Shown here one piece after another: positions 1 through 7,049 of a stretch of DNA of 64,000 nt (positions are counted from its first letter, which is position 1; each line of letters opens with the position of its first letter). Under the pieces are notes generated by a model that made no database searches, was not told the DNA's origin, and saw nothing but the letters and a program-made list of their open reading frames with translations. Source of the stretch: Gemmatimonas sp. (lineage in GTDB: Bacteria; Gemmatimonadota; Gemmatimonadetes; Gemmatimonadales; Gemmatimonadaceae); the NCBI RefSeq assembly GCF_031426495.1, contig NZ_JANPLK010000078.1, positions 62,001-126,000 of the forward strand, in the 5' to 3' direction. The translations under genes and the position numbers were made by a program.

Positions 1-75
1 GCGGTGCTGGCGCTATCGCTCGGGGCGGCCGGTGTGCTCGCGACGTTCTGGCGCGTGCGCCGCGTGCGCGTATGA
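1..75 (+). CDS. C-terminal end of an unknown protein, probably membrane ABC-exporter partner (partial)
   Basis: The window opens inside a reading frame that ends with TGA at 73-75. Only 24 residues are visible: a hydrophobic Ala/Leu/Val/Gly stretch followed by a short Arg-rich tail, as expected after a last transmembrane helix. The stop overlaps the ATG of the next ABC ATPase gene (ATGA), so the two are translationally coupled. Because an ATPase and a permease follow, an ABC permease or accessory membrane protein is the likeliest identity, but too little is present to assign a family. Confidence 0.55.
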   Translation, partial: AVLALSLGAAGVLATFWRVRRVRV

Positions 76-1007
76 GCACCTCGCAGAGCGTCTTGCAGAT
101 TCCACTGGCGTTCGATCACGTCTCTCACTGGTACGGTGACGTGGTGGCGGTCAATGATGTGACCTGTGCCATCGAGGCGGGCATCACCGGATTGCTGGGT
201 CCGAACGGCGCGGGCAAGAGCACGATGCTGCAGATGGCGGCAGGACTGTTGGCGCCATCCAGCGGCACGGTGCGCGTGTATGGCGAGTCGCCGCTCGAGC
301 GCCCGTCGATCTTCCGCCATGTGGCGCTGGTGCCGGAACGGGAGGCGCTGCCCTCGATGTTGTCGGCGCGCGCCTTCGTGGAAGCGCGCGCCGTACTGCT
401 TGGGCTGCGCGATCCCAAAATGGCCGCGCTGCGCGCGCTCACGACGGTCGAGATGGACACCGTGGCGGATCGCAAAGTGGGTGGCTTCAGCAAAGGCATG
501 CGACAGCGCACCAAGCTGGCGGCGGCGCTCGTGCACGAGCCGACGCTGTTGTTGCTGGACGAGCCGTTCAACGGACTTGATCCGCGTCAGCGCATGCACA
601 TGATGCGACTGCTGGAAGACCGTGCGGGTGAAGGCACGGCCGTCTTGCTCAGTTCACACATTCTCGAAGAGATCGAAGGGGTGGCGTCGCGCATTTTGGT
701 GATGTTGTCCGGGCGACTCGCGGCGAGTGGCGATCATCGCACGCTGAGGCGCATGATGACCGATCGGCCGCACACCGTGCGCATTCGCTCCACCAACGAT
801 CGTTCGCTGGCCTCGGTGCTGCTGGCATCACCTTCGGTCATGGGCGTCGATATCGAGGCTGATGCCTTGATCGTACGCACGATTGATTACACCGGCTTTG
901 CGCATCACATCGCGGCCGTCGCGCAACAGGCGTCGATTACGCTGCTCGAAGTGCAGCCCACAGATGAATCGCTGGAGCACGTATTCGCCTACCTGGTGGC
1001 CCGATGA
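72..1007 (+). CDS. ABC transporter ATP-binding protein (ABC-2/export type)
   Basis: A 311-residue nucleotide-binding subunit that powers a membrane exporter. The Walker A motif GPNGAGKST is at residues 43-51, the signature is the GFSKGMRQR segment near residue 138, and Walker B LLLLDEP follows near 160 with the D-loop FNGLDP. The H-loop histidine lies in the SSHILEE segment. About 100 residues follow the core, as in gliding/Cu-export/bacitracin-type ATPases. It overlaps the upstream gene and the downstream permease by 4 bp each (ATGA), so the three form one transcription unit. The substrate cannot be told from sequence. Confidence 0.93.
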   Translation: MSTSQSVLQIPLAFDHVSHWYGDVVAVNDVTCAIEAGITGLLGPNGAGKSTMLQMAAGLLAPSSGTVRVYGESPLERPSIFRHVALVPEREALPSMLSARAFVEARAVLLGLRDPKMAALRALTTVEMDTVADRKVGGFSKGMRQRTKLAAALVHEPTLLLLDEPFNGLDPRQRMHMMRLLEDRAGEGTAVLLSSHILEEIEGVASRILVMLSGRLAASGDHRTLRRMMTDRPHTVRIRSTNDRSLASVLLASPSVMGVDIEADALIVRTIDYTGFAHHIAAVAQQASITLLEVQPTDESLEHVFAYLVAR

Positions 1008-1771
1008 GCGTGGCGTACGGTCGTATCTCTCCGTGGGCGACGGCGCGCGTGCTGGTTCAGCTCGCGTGGGCCCGCACCTTCTCGGTCACGCTGGTGGTGG
1101 GGGTGATCGGACTCCTGTTGCTGCCGGTGCTCTTCGCGTTGGCGTTTGCCGCACGCGGGAGCCTGAGCGGGGATCCGGTGGTGTTTCTGGTGCAGCGCTA
1201 CGACACGCTGGTGTGCGGACTGGCCATGCCGTTGATCGGCTTGTTGCTGGGCACCAGCGCGTTTAGCGCCGAGACAGATGACGGCACGCTGCTGTATCTC
1301 GTGACGACCACGACGCCGCGATGGTGGATAGCCTGCGTGCGCGTGCTGTATGCGTCGATCGTGACGGGAGTGCTGTCGGCGTTTGCGGTGTGGAGCACGG
1401 GTGCGATCGCCGCCGACGGCAGCAATCCGGAGCATGTCACCACGGCGTTCACGGTGGCCGTGCTGTTCGGTGGCGTGACGTACGCGGCGCTGTTCACGGC
1501 GCTCGCGTTGCTGACGCGTCGGGCGCTGGTGGCCGGCCTGGTGTACGTACTGTTCTGGGAAGGCGCGCTGAGTCGCACGTTTCCGGCGCTCAATTATCTC
1601 AGCGTGCGACAGTGGACCCTGTCGGTGGCCGCATCACTGACCGAGTCATCCGAGCAGGCCCTGCAAACTGGTCCGTCGCTCGCGGCGTCACTGATGGGCG
1701 CTGCGGTGTTGGTGGTGCTCTCGGTGTATGTCGGTGGGCGGAGATTGCAGCGACCGCGAATTACACGATAA
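1004..1771 (+). CDS. ABC transporter permease, ABC-2 type
   Basis: A 255-residue integral membrane protein with about six hydrophobic segments and a large extracytoplasmic stretch after the first helix, the usual shape of an ABC-2 permease. The motif NGTLLYL-like DDGTLLYLVTTTTPRWW after the second helix matches the cytoplasmic coupling region of NosY-like permeases. The ATG overlaps the stop of the ATPase (ATGA). It is the last gene of the cluster and ends just before a large inverted repeat shared with the convergent LonN gene. The substrate is unknown. Confidence 0.85.
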   Translation: MSVAYGRISPWATARVLVQLAWARTFSVTLVVGVIGLLLLPVLFALAFAARGSLSGDPVVFLVQRYDTLVCGLAMPLIGLLLGTSAFSAETDDGTLLYLVTTTTPRWWIACVRVLYASIVTGVLSAFAVWSTGAIAADGSNPEHVTTAFTVAVLFGGVTYAALFTALALLTRRALVAGLVYVLFWEGALSRTFPALNYLSVRQWTLSVAASLTESSEQALQTGPSLAASLMGAAVLVVLSVYVGGRRLQRPRITR

Positions 1772-1773
1772 CG

Positions 1774-1871
1774 GCGAAGTAAGGGGTTCGGAGTAGGGAG
1801 TAGGGGGTACTCCATACTCCGTACTCCATACCCCCTACTCCATACCCCGTACTCGTTACGCCTTACTTCGC
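1774..1871. repeat. Palindromic heptamer-repeat element between convergent genes
   Basis: The outer arms 1774-1784 and 1861-1871 are perfect 11-bp reverse complements. Inside, 13-bp arms 1797-1809 and 1829-1841 are also perfect. The interior is built from 7-bp units: CGGAGTA-like units at 1789-1802 and then the reverse complement TACTCCA/TACTCCG/TACCCCC units from 1808 to 1855. The transcript would fold into a long stem and could serve as a two-way terminator; it overlaps the stop codon of the leftward LonN gene. The same heptamer occurs at 37627-37654. Confidence 0.8.
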
Positions 1872-2495
1872 TTTTAGCGCTGCCTGCAGCTCCAGATCCG
1901 GGATCGCCTTTCGCAGCACATGGTCGATCTGCGTGAGTCGTGCGGCCGGCGAACGCTCGGCCAGCAGCCGATACCGGCTCTCGAGATCGAGGTCGATCAT
2001 CGCGCCGACACTCCACGCGACCTGTGCAGCGTCGTCGGGCAGGTTGGGGAGCGGATCGGTGTCGTCGTTCAGCGTGCGCACGGCCTGCACGACGCGTTTG
2101 AAGTTGGCGAGCACTTCATCGGCGGCGACCGCCAGCGCGACGGGGGCGTAGCCGGTGTGGTCGAGCACGACGGTGCCGGTGGCCACGTGATATGGTGCGT
2201 CGTGTTCGATGAACGCCGTGAGCGCGAAGCGTTCGCGCCCTGTGACGATGATGTTGGCGCGACCATCGGGCATCACGTCTACATCGGTCACTTCGGCCAC
2301 GCACCCCATGCGTCCCGCCGGTAAGTCGCGTTCGGCGACGCCAGGCATAGCCGCGATGATGCCGAAGCGCCCGTCGCCGTCACGCACATCGGCCAGCATC
2401 TGCCGATAGCGCGGCTCGAAGAGATGCAGTGGCAACATCGTGCCCGGGAAGAGCACGACGCCCAGCGGGAAGATGGGAAGCAGGAGATCCGTCAC
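1863..2495 (-). CDS. LON peptidase substrate-binding (LonN/PUA-like) domain protein
   Basis: A 210-residue cytoplasmic protein made almost wholly of the Lon N-terminal domain. The opening motif PIFPLGVVLFPGTMLPLHLFE and the following RYRQML are diagnostic of the family. It has no AAA+ or protease domain, so it is one of the free-standing LonN proteins, whose function is not settled; substrate recognition is only an inference. The start is GTG at 2495, 11 bp after the nitroreductase stop, so it is probably the third gene of the marR-nitroreductase operon. It ends in the palindromic element shared with the convergent permease gene. Confidence 0.9.
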   Translation of the reverse strand: MTDLLLPIFPLGVVLFPGTMLPLHLFEPRYRQMLADVRDGDGRFGIIAAMPGVAERDLPAGRMGCVAEVTDVDVMPDGRANIIVTGRERFALTAFIEHDAPYHVATGTVVLDHTGYAPVALAVAADEVLANFKRVVQAVRTLNDDTDPLPNLPDDAAQVAWSVGAMIDLDLESRYRLLAERSPAARLTQIDHVLRKAIPDLELQAALKAK

Positions 2496-2506
2496 TCGGG
2501 AAATAT

Positions 2507-3169
2507 CTAGCGAAAGCTGGTCGTGCGCTCGATGGCGTGACGATGCGAACGGAATCCGTCATCGGCACCGCGACCGAGGGCCACCATGGCGGTCATCGTG
2601 GCGCTGGCCGGGATGTCGAGAATGGCCTTCACCTGGTCGGGCTGAAAGCCGAGCATCGGCGAGGTGTCGAAGCCTTCCGATGTGGCGATGAGGAGCAGAT
2701 AGCCGAGGGCGATGTTGGCCTGTCCGTTGCCCCAGGCGGCGAGGGCTTCCGGCGTCATGCCGCTGAAATTCTTCTCGAGCATCGCGATGGTGCTCGCGCG
2801 CTTGTCGGGCGTGAGGTCGGGGTGCACGATATCGCCGAGGTTGGCCATCGTGTCGTCCATGTCCGAGTACATCGCGATCACGACCGGGGCTTCGCCGACC
2901 TGCTTCTGCCCGTAGGCGGCGTCCTTGAGCGCGTTCTTGACCTCTTGGTCGCGCACGACGACAAAGCGCCACGGCTGGAGATTGAACGCGGACGGGGCGC
3001 GTCCAGTGAGTTCGAGGAGCGTATGGATCTCGTCGTCGGTGATAGGGACGTCGAGGTACGAACGCACCGAGTGACGCGCCATCGCGGCATCGGCCGCCGA
3101 GAGGCGTTCGGTGGGAGTGGCGTACGCCGCGGTGAGGAGCGCGGAGGTGGTGGCTTCGGAAGTAAGCAT
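2507..3169 (-). CDS. Nitroreductase family protein (FMN-dependent)
   Basis: A 220-residue flavin oxidoreductase. The N-terminal FMN-binding RHSVRSYLD segment, the SAFNLQPWRFVVV motif and the C-terminal GFRSHRH segment are typical of NAD(P)H nitroreductase/oxidoreductases that act as homodimers. The central region carries the usual helical insert. It lies between a marR gene (59 bp upstream) and a LonN gene (11 bp downstream) on the same strand; MarR control of nitroreductases that respond to quinones or other electrophiles is a common arrangement. The physiological substrate is unknown. Confidence 0.9.
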   Translation of the reverse strand: MLTSEATTSALLTAAYATPTERLSAADAAMARHSVRSYLDVPITDDEIHTLLELTGRAPSAFNLQPWRFVVVRDQEVKNALKDAAYGQKQVGEAPVVIAMYSDMDDTMANLGDIVHPDLTPDKRASTIAMLEKNFSGMTPEALAAWGNGQANIALGYLLLIATSEGFDTSPMLGFQPDQVKAILDIPASATMTAMVALGRGADDGFRSHRHAIERTTSFR

Positions 3170-3228
3170 CTCAGTAAATCCCTGTTGGCGTGACGTATTT
3201 CGTTATAACAAGCGTTGGCGCGAAAGAA

Positions 3229-3708
3229 TCAGTTCCCGGGGCAGTTGCGGCGAACACCCTGGAGCAGAATGGCCAACTGCGCGCGCTGGCTATCGGCGAG
3301 CCCGTCGAACACGGTCAACTCCGCCTGCTGCACCGCCGGAGCGGCCATCTCCAACAGTGCCTCGCCTTTCCCGGTTAGCTCCGTATGTACAACTCGTCGG
3401 TCTTTTTCGTCGCGCTTACGCGCCACTAACCCGGCACTATCGAGCCTGTCAAGCATTCTGGTGACGTCGGGCCCAGGTGCAGCCAAGTGTTTTCCTAGCT
3501 CGCTGCAGCCGGCGCCACTCTTGCCGTGGCGCTGGATCACCAGAAGCAGCTCGTACTGTGCCGTGGTCACGGCGAACGGTTCGAGCGCCCACGTCATTGC
3601 TCGTTCTACATGCGCCGCGGCAGTGCGCAGCGCATGCACCGTGGACGCGGGGCTGTTTGCGGAGGCCAAATCCTGAGGTGTCGGGTCAACAGTGGCGCGA
3701 GAGGACAT
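3229..3708 (-). CDS. MarR family transcriptional regulator
   Basis: A 159-residue winged-helix dimer. The helix-turn-helix spans the GCSELGKHLAAPGPDVTRMLDRLDSAG region (about residues 75-105), and the wing DEKDRRVVHTELTGKG follows. The N-terminal dimerisation helix contains TAAAHVERAMTWALEPF. It is first in a leftward operon with a nitroreductase and a LonN protein, so it probably represses its own operon. A strong promoter with an overlapping inverted repeat lies directly upstream (3715-3750). The ATG at 3708 is about 7 bases from the -10 box, so translation may start on a leaderless mRNA. Confidence 0.92.
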   Translation of the reverse strand: MSSRATVDPTPQDLASANSPASTVHALRTAAAHVERAMTWALEPFAVTTAQYELLLVIQRHGKSGAGCSELGKHLAAPGPDVTRMLDRLDSAGLVARKRDEKDRRVVHTELTGKGEALLEMAAPAVQQAELTVFDGLADSQRAQLAILLQGVRRNCPGN

Positions 3709-3714
3709 GCGAGA

Positions 3715-3743
3715 ATTGTATCTGTTAGAACAATAGTTGTCAA
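3715..3743 (-). promoter_or_regulatory. Sigma70-type promoter of the marR operon
   Basis: Read on the minus strand, TTGACA (3743-3738) is followed by exactly 17 bases and TACAAT (3720-3715), close to the sigma70 consensus. Only six bases separate the -10 box from the ATG at 3708, so the transcript should begin at or next to the start codon. Confidence 0.8.
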
Positions 3744-3750
3744 TCTAACA
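3723..3750. promoter_or_regulatory. Putative MarR operator
   Basis: Perfect 7-bp arms TGTTAGA (3723-3729) and TCTAACA (3744-3750) enclose a second small dyad ACAA-TAG-TTGT (3730-3740). The whole element covers the -35 box and spacer of the marR promoter, the position expected for an autorepressor site. Binding by this MarR protein is an inference. Confidence 0.6.
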
Positions 3751-3834
3751 CATTGAGCGAGGGTCGAGCATGGGTTGCTACCACTGGAGGGGTGAGTTCG
3801 ATACATTGCCGTGCTGTCTGTGAAGTGCAGGCAC

Positions 3835-3905
3835 GGCGCCGTCGCCAAGTGGTAAGGCAGGAGACTGCAAATCTCCCACCGTCGGTTCGATTCCGACCGG
3901 CGCCT
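3835..3905 (+). tRNA. tRNA-Cys (anticodon GCA)
   Basis: The acceptor arms GGCGCCG (3835-3841) and CGGCGCC (3898-3904) pair fully. The anticodon stem GGAGA/TCTCC encloses the loop CTGCAAA with anticodon GCA at 3867-3869. The T arm GTCGG-TTCGATT-CCGAC is perfect. The discriminator base is T at 3905, as in cysteine tRNAs. The 3' CCA is not encoded. Confidence 0.97.
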
Positions 3906-4323
3906 CTTCGAACTCCAGTGCTGCGCTGTGGGTCCTGGATTCTGATGCGCGTTCAAAAAAGTCTTTGCACGGTTTTTCGAAAGTCTTTGCACGACCTCCG
4001 ATGTACTGTCGTGATGCTGTTTGTGTCGCACTGCTCGGCCATCTCGTTGTACGAGATGGCCGTCTGTGTTTCTCGAGGGAAAGAGAGAGGCTGCGCGCTT
4101 ACGACTCGCGCCTGCTGAATCCATGCTCGCCGCGGCGTTGAGGATCGCGTGGTGGATCGCCGCGCGCTTGCGCCGCCATGTCGCAGCGCGACGGAGCCTC
4201 CCACCCGGGAGCCTGGTCATCGCACCGATGACGCCGAGCTGTGTGGCGAGGGCGGGTATTCAGTGCCCACTGGATGCGAGTCCAGCACCACATTGTTTGC
4301 GCCATTCACAACGCTCCCGTTGT
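3906..4323. other. Gene-poor stretch after tRNA-Cys
   Basis: No convincing gene is visible in about 420 bp. It holds a 14-bp direct repeat AAAGTCTTTGCACG (3958-3971 and 3980-3993) and a perfect 12-bp hairpin at 4037-4063. Short open frames here have no recognisable domains. Base use is less GC-biased than in the neighbouring operons. Confidence 0.6.
4037..4063. terminator. Strong hairpin, possible terminator
   Basis: CGGCCATCTCGT (4037-4048) and ACGAGATGGCCG (4052-4063) are perfect reverse complements around a TGT loop. The T-rich run that follows on the plus strand is interrupted (TCTGTGTTTC), so intrinsic termination is possible but not certain. Confidence 0.45.
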
Positions 4324-5412
4324 CTACGTCGCTTGCTGCCGAATGGCGACAGTGCGAGCGCGTTGGTACGTCTCGATCAACTCCGCCTCGGTGGGCAGCC
4401 CCGCCAACACCTCGGCTGGGGCCGTCGAGTACGTGGCCACGCCCATGGGAACTTGCGTGCCGCGCAGGGAGTAATCGACCACGACTCCGTTGCTTTCGCG
4501 GCAGAGCAGGATGCCGATGGTTTGGTTGTCGCGAGCGGCTGGTCCGAGATGACGGTCGGTGAGAAGATCGTCGACCGCGTTGACATAGAAACCGAGCTTG
4601 CCGAGAAACTCTGGCTCGAACGCGCCGATTTTGAGTTCGAACACGACCCATCGATGCGTGGGTACATGGTAGAACACAAGGTCGAGGAAGAACTCTTGGC
4701 CGCCGACGACAAGTCGGTACTGATTTCCTGCGTAGGCGAATCCGGTATGGAGCTCCGTGAGGAACGCCTTGAAATTCGCCAAGAGGCCAGCTTCGACCGC
4801 TCGCTCAGAGGCGTCGAGTGGAAGGCCCAAGAAATCAAAGTTGTACCGATCCTTGACCAAGGCCTGAGCCAAGTCCGATTGCGCGGGCGAAAGCGCAACG
4901 GCGAAGTTCGTGGGCGCGGCACCTAGCCGGCGATGCAGCCCGTTGCCAATGTGGGTGATAAGGACATTGCTGGACCACCCGTTCGCGACGGCCTGCTGGG
5001 CGTACCAGAGGCGCTGCTCAGTCTCATCGAGTCGCTCCAAGAGCGCGATGTTAGATCTCCAAGGCAGGTTTGCCATAGTGGCGGCCACGACCGTTTCGTC
5101 CGGGTAGGCCGCGGCAAACTGGCGCATGTAGTAGAAAGTGCGCGGAGCGTACCCGCGCAGTCCGGGCAACCGCAGCTTCAGGTCGGCTGCCAATCGTCCC
5201 GCAACGCCCTCTCCCCATAGCTCTTTGCTGATTCGTGCATTCAGTTCACGACCGATGCGCCAGTGCGCCAAGATCGTCTCGCGATTGACTGCTGCGGCCG
5301 CCTCACCAGCCCCAATCGCGATGAAGTTGAGGACGCTCTCTAGGATCTCTGCGTAGGGCGCATCACCGGGGGCAGGAATCGGGGCGGGCAACCGGCTCTT
5401 TCGGGTCGACAT
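4324..5412 (-). CDS. YhcG/DUF1016 family protein with PD-(D/E)XK nuclease domain
   Basis: A 362-residue protein of the YhcG type. The N-terminal DUF1016 helical domain contains the HWRIGRELNARI and YAPRTFYYMRQFAAAYP segments. The C-terminal domain has a PD-(D/E)XK-like core, FFLDLVFYH near residue 240 and VFELKIG near 257, so the acidic and lysine residues of the fold are kept. These proteins often sit near phage, restriction or defence genes; their role is unclear. The start MSTRKSR at 5412 follows the dyad-flanked promoter; an in-frame ATG at 5475 would overlap operator-like sequence. It stands alone in a lower-GC segment downstream of tRNA-Cys, consistent with horizontal acquisition. Confidence 0.85.
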   Translation of the reverse strand: MSTRKSRLPAPIPAPGDAPYAEILESVLNFIAIGAGEAAAAVNRETILAHWRIGRELNARISKELWGEGVAGRLAADLKLRLPGLRGYAPRTFYYMRQFAAAYPDETVVAATMANLPWRSNIALLERLDETEQRLWYAQQAVANGWSSNVLITHIGNGLHRRLGAAPTNFAVALSPAQSDLAQALVKDRYNFDFLGLPLDASERAVEAGLLANFKAFLTELHTGFAYAGNQYRLVVGGQEFFLDLVFYHVPTHRWVVFELKIGAFEPEFLGKLGFYVNAVDDLLTDRHLGPAARDNQTIGILLCRESNGVVVDYSLRGTQVPMGVATYSTAPAEVLAGLPTEAELIETYQRARTVAIRQQAT

Positions 5413-5439
5413 TTGGGGATTTCCAAGTAGAGGGCAATT

Positions 5440-5457
5440 TTGCAACACCTGTTGCAA
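5440..5457. promoter_or_regulatory. Operator-like dyad A upstream of the DUF1016 gene
   Basis: TTGCAACA (5440-5447) and TGTTGCAA (5450-5457) form a perfect 8-bp dyad with a CC centre. It lies between the predicted transcription start and the start codon of the leftward DUF1016 gene. Confidence 0.55.
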
Positions 5458-5473
5458 TACTGTAAGTCGTTGC

Positions 5474-5501
5474 AATATAGCGATTTGGACTGCCGGTTCA
5501 A
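5474..5501 (-). promoter_or_regulatory. Predicted promoter of the DUF1016 gene
   Basis: On the minus strand TTGAAC (5501-5496) is followed by 16 bases and TATATT (5479-5474). A half-site GTTGCAATA (5469-5477) overlaps the -10 box, and dyads sit on either side (5440-5457 and 5504-5521). Confidence 0.55.
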
Positions 5502-5503
5502 TT

Positions 5504-5521
5504 CTGCAACACCCGTTGCAA
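5504..5521. promoter_or_regulatory. Operator-like dyad B
   Basis: CTGCAACACCCGTTGCAA differs from dyad A (5440-5457) at two positions. Its TGCAAC/GTTGCA arms are perfect. It abuts the predicted -35 box of the DUF1016 promoter, which is typical of a repressor or activator pair. Confidence 0.5.
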
Positions 5522-6008
5522 AATGCAGACGAGTCCGCCGCTGACCCACCCGCGCGCCAGGCGCAGAATCCGGCGTTCGCGGAGTATCTGCTGCGAAAAA
5601 ATATGGCGACATGCTCTGTGGCGCTGAGCGCTGCACGAGAGCCTCACGCATGCCCACGCCCTGGCGGACGCGATCTGGGCGTCGTGGGATGCCACAGTCC
5701 CCCACTTCGGGAAGACTCTGCGTGAGCCTTCCGAATGCAAGAGGCAGTCGCCGGCAAACGCCAAGCGGGGCGATCGGAGCCGAGCACGAAAAGCTTGAAA
5801 CGACGAGACACGAAAGGCTAGAAGTCGCGGGCGGGCGCTACGGACAAGCGGGAAGCTCGCTGTCGCCTTGCTGACGTGCAAAAACCCTCGTGCAAAACCG
5901 TGCAACAACTTTTGCAACCGCGCATTCTGCGTATGCGGAAGCGGGCGACTCCCGAGGGGAGCCGCCCGCTTTTCATGGCGCCGGTACGGGCGCCGCTACC
6001 GGAGACAA
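5522..6008. other. Intergenic stretch with TGCAA repeats and no clear gene
   Basis: Nearly 490 bp lack a recognisable gene. At 5877-5917 GTGCAA occurs three times (5877, 5890, 5900), then TTGCAA at 5912, echoing the motif at the DUF1016 promoter. The stretch ends with the hairpin at 5939-5971 behind the convergent-facing exported protein gene. Confidence 0.5.
5939..5971. terminator. Bidirectional hairpin terminator
   Basis: AAGCGGGCG (5939-5947) pairs with CGCCCGCTT near 5963-5971, and the inner ACTCCC/GGGAGC segments extend the stem. TTTT follows on the plus strand. It lies downstream of the leftward gene ending at 6009 and could also stop rightward transcription. Confidence 0.65.
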
Positions 6009-7013
6009 TTACTCCCAGTAGGCGGTGAAGTCGTAGTACGCGGCGCCCGACCGGGAATCGTTGATCCGGATAATCGCCGTGTAGCCGTTCCAGGAACTGG
6101 GCTGCTGCACCACGGCGATGCTACCACGGCCCGAACGCTGGTCGATGCGGAGGTTGACGTTCCGGTTCGGCAGGCCGCCGCCGCGGATGTTCGAGTTCAC
6201 GTCGCTGACGCGGACACCGCTTCGCGTGATGGCGTCCACCCGGCGCCCCGAGATCTGGATCTCCACGACGTCGTCCACGCGACCACTCCAGTTCAGCGAG
6301 CCGGCGCCACCGTTCTGGCTGCCGCCGTTGTTGCCGCCGCGACCGTCGTAGCCACCATCGCGGTCGTCGCGGTCGCCGCGGTTGGGATTCTTGTCTCGGC
6401 CGTTGCCCCGGCCGTTGCCCGGGAACGGTTCGCCATCACGACGGCCGCCGCGTCCCCAGCCCCCACCGTTGCCGTTGTTGCCCTTGTCGCCCTTGTCGCC
6501 CTTGTCGCCCTTGTCGCCCTTGTCGCCCTTGTCGCCGCGGTCATCATCGCGGCGATCGTACACGTCGTCGCGACCATTCCGGCCGTCGCGATCGTCGTAG
6601 CCACGGTCATCGACATAGGCGGTGATGCGATAGTTGTCGGCACCGGCGCGCGGGTCGCGCACGCGCAGCACCGCCTGATATCCATTGCGCGCCGACGGCT
6701 GCTCGATGACGTCGACATCACCGCGTCCGTCGTTGAGCTGCACCACCACGTTGGCGCTGGTACGAGGGAGCGCGGAATTCACTCGCGTGCGGCTCGGCAA
6801 ACCCGCATCGAAGCCACGCGTGCTCACGTCACGTCCGCGCACGACGATCAACACTTCGCGATCGACGCGACCCGTCCAGGTGAAGAGTGCGCGATCGGCA
6901 TGATCGGGCGGCGTGGCGCCGGCTTGCGTCGCAGCGATGAAGAGCCCGGCGATCACCGGCACGGTGATGACAGAGCGGCGGACACGAGATGAAGTCGAAC
7001 GATGCAGCGTCAT
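6009..7013 (-). CDS. Exported protein with duplicated beta-rich domain and GDKG linker
   Basis: A 334-residue secreted protein. The signal peptide covers about residues 1-33 (hydrophobic VITVPVIAGLFIAATQAGA). A first domain (about 42-135) and a second (about 240-334) are clear duplicates: each opens with a W-(T/S)-GRVD segment, has a GRGxxxVxQPS-xNGY segment, and closes with an aromatic-Thr-Ala-Tyr strand. The linker is hydrophilic, with a six-fold GDK repeat from a 9-bp tandem repeat (6481-6534) and Arg/Asp/Gly-rich flanks. The start at 7013 has a strong GGAGGA ribosome site 4 bases upstream. No family is recognised; a surface or periplasmic binding role is a guess. Confidence 0.8.
   Translation of the reverse strand: MTLHRSTSSRVRRSVITVPVIAGLFIAATQAGATPPDHADRALFTWTGRVDREVLIVVRGRDVSTRGFDAGLPSRTRVNSALPRTSANVVVQLNDGRGDVDVIEQPSARNGYQAVLRVRDPRAGADNYRITAYVDDRGYDDRDGRNGRDDVYDRRDDDRGDKGDKGDKGDKGDKGDKGNNGNGGGWGRGGRRDGEPFPGNGRGNGRDKNPNRGDRDDRDGGYDGRGGNNGGSQNGGAGSLNWSGRVDDVVEIQISGRRVDAITRSGVRVSDVNSNIRGGGLPNRNVNLRIDQRSGRGSIAVVQQPSSWNGYTAIIRINDSRSGAAYYDFTAYWE
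6481..6534 (-). repeat. 9-bp tandem repeat encoding GDK units
   Basis: Six copies of CCCTTGTCG (GDK/GDKG on the minus strand) run without interruption in the linker of the exported two-domain protein. Copy number could vary by slippage without breaking the frame. Confidence 0.85.
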
Positions 7014-7049
7014 GTGCTCCTCCAGAGAGCAATAGTCACTGCGGTATAG

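Noticed and set aside
2429..3193. Long open frame on the plus strand across the nitroreductase and LonN genes
   Set aside because: It runs antisense to two well-matched genes, has Gly/Arg/Asp-rich composition typical of high-GC shadow frames and no family motif.
4237..4323. Small inverted repeat CTGGA/TCCAG near 4270 as a terminator
   Set aside because: Five base pairs without a following T tract is within chance expectation for this length.
3835..5412. Genomic island integrated at tRNA-Cys
   Set aside because: No second copy of the tRNA 3' end was found downstream and there is no integrase or transposase, so the lower-GC segment cannot be called an integrated element.
5868..6992. Plus-strand open frame of about 375 codons antisense to the exported GDKG protein
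   Set aside because: Its Val/Ala-rich repeats are the mirror of the GDK repeat DNA. The minus-strand gene has a ribosome site, signal peptide and duplicated domain.
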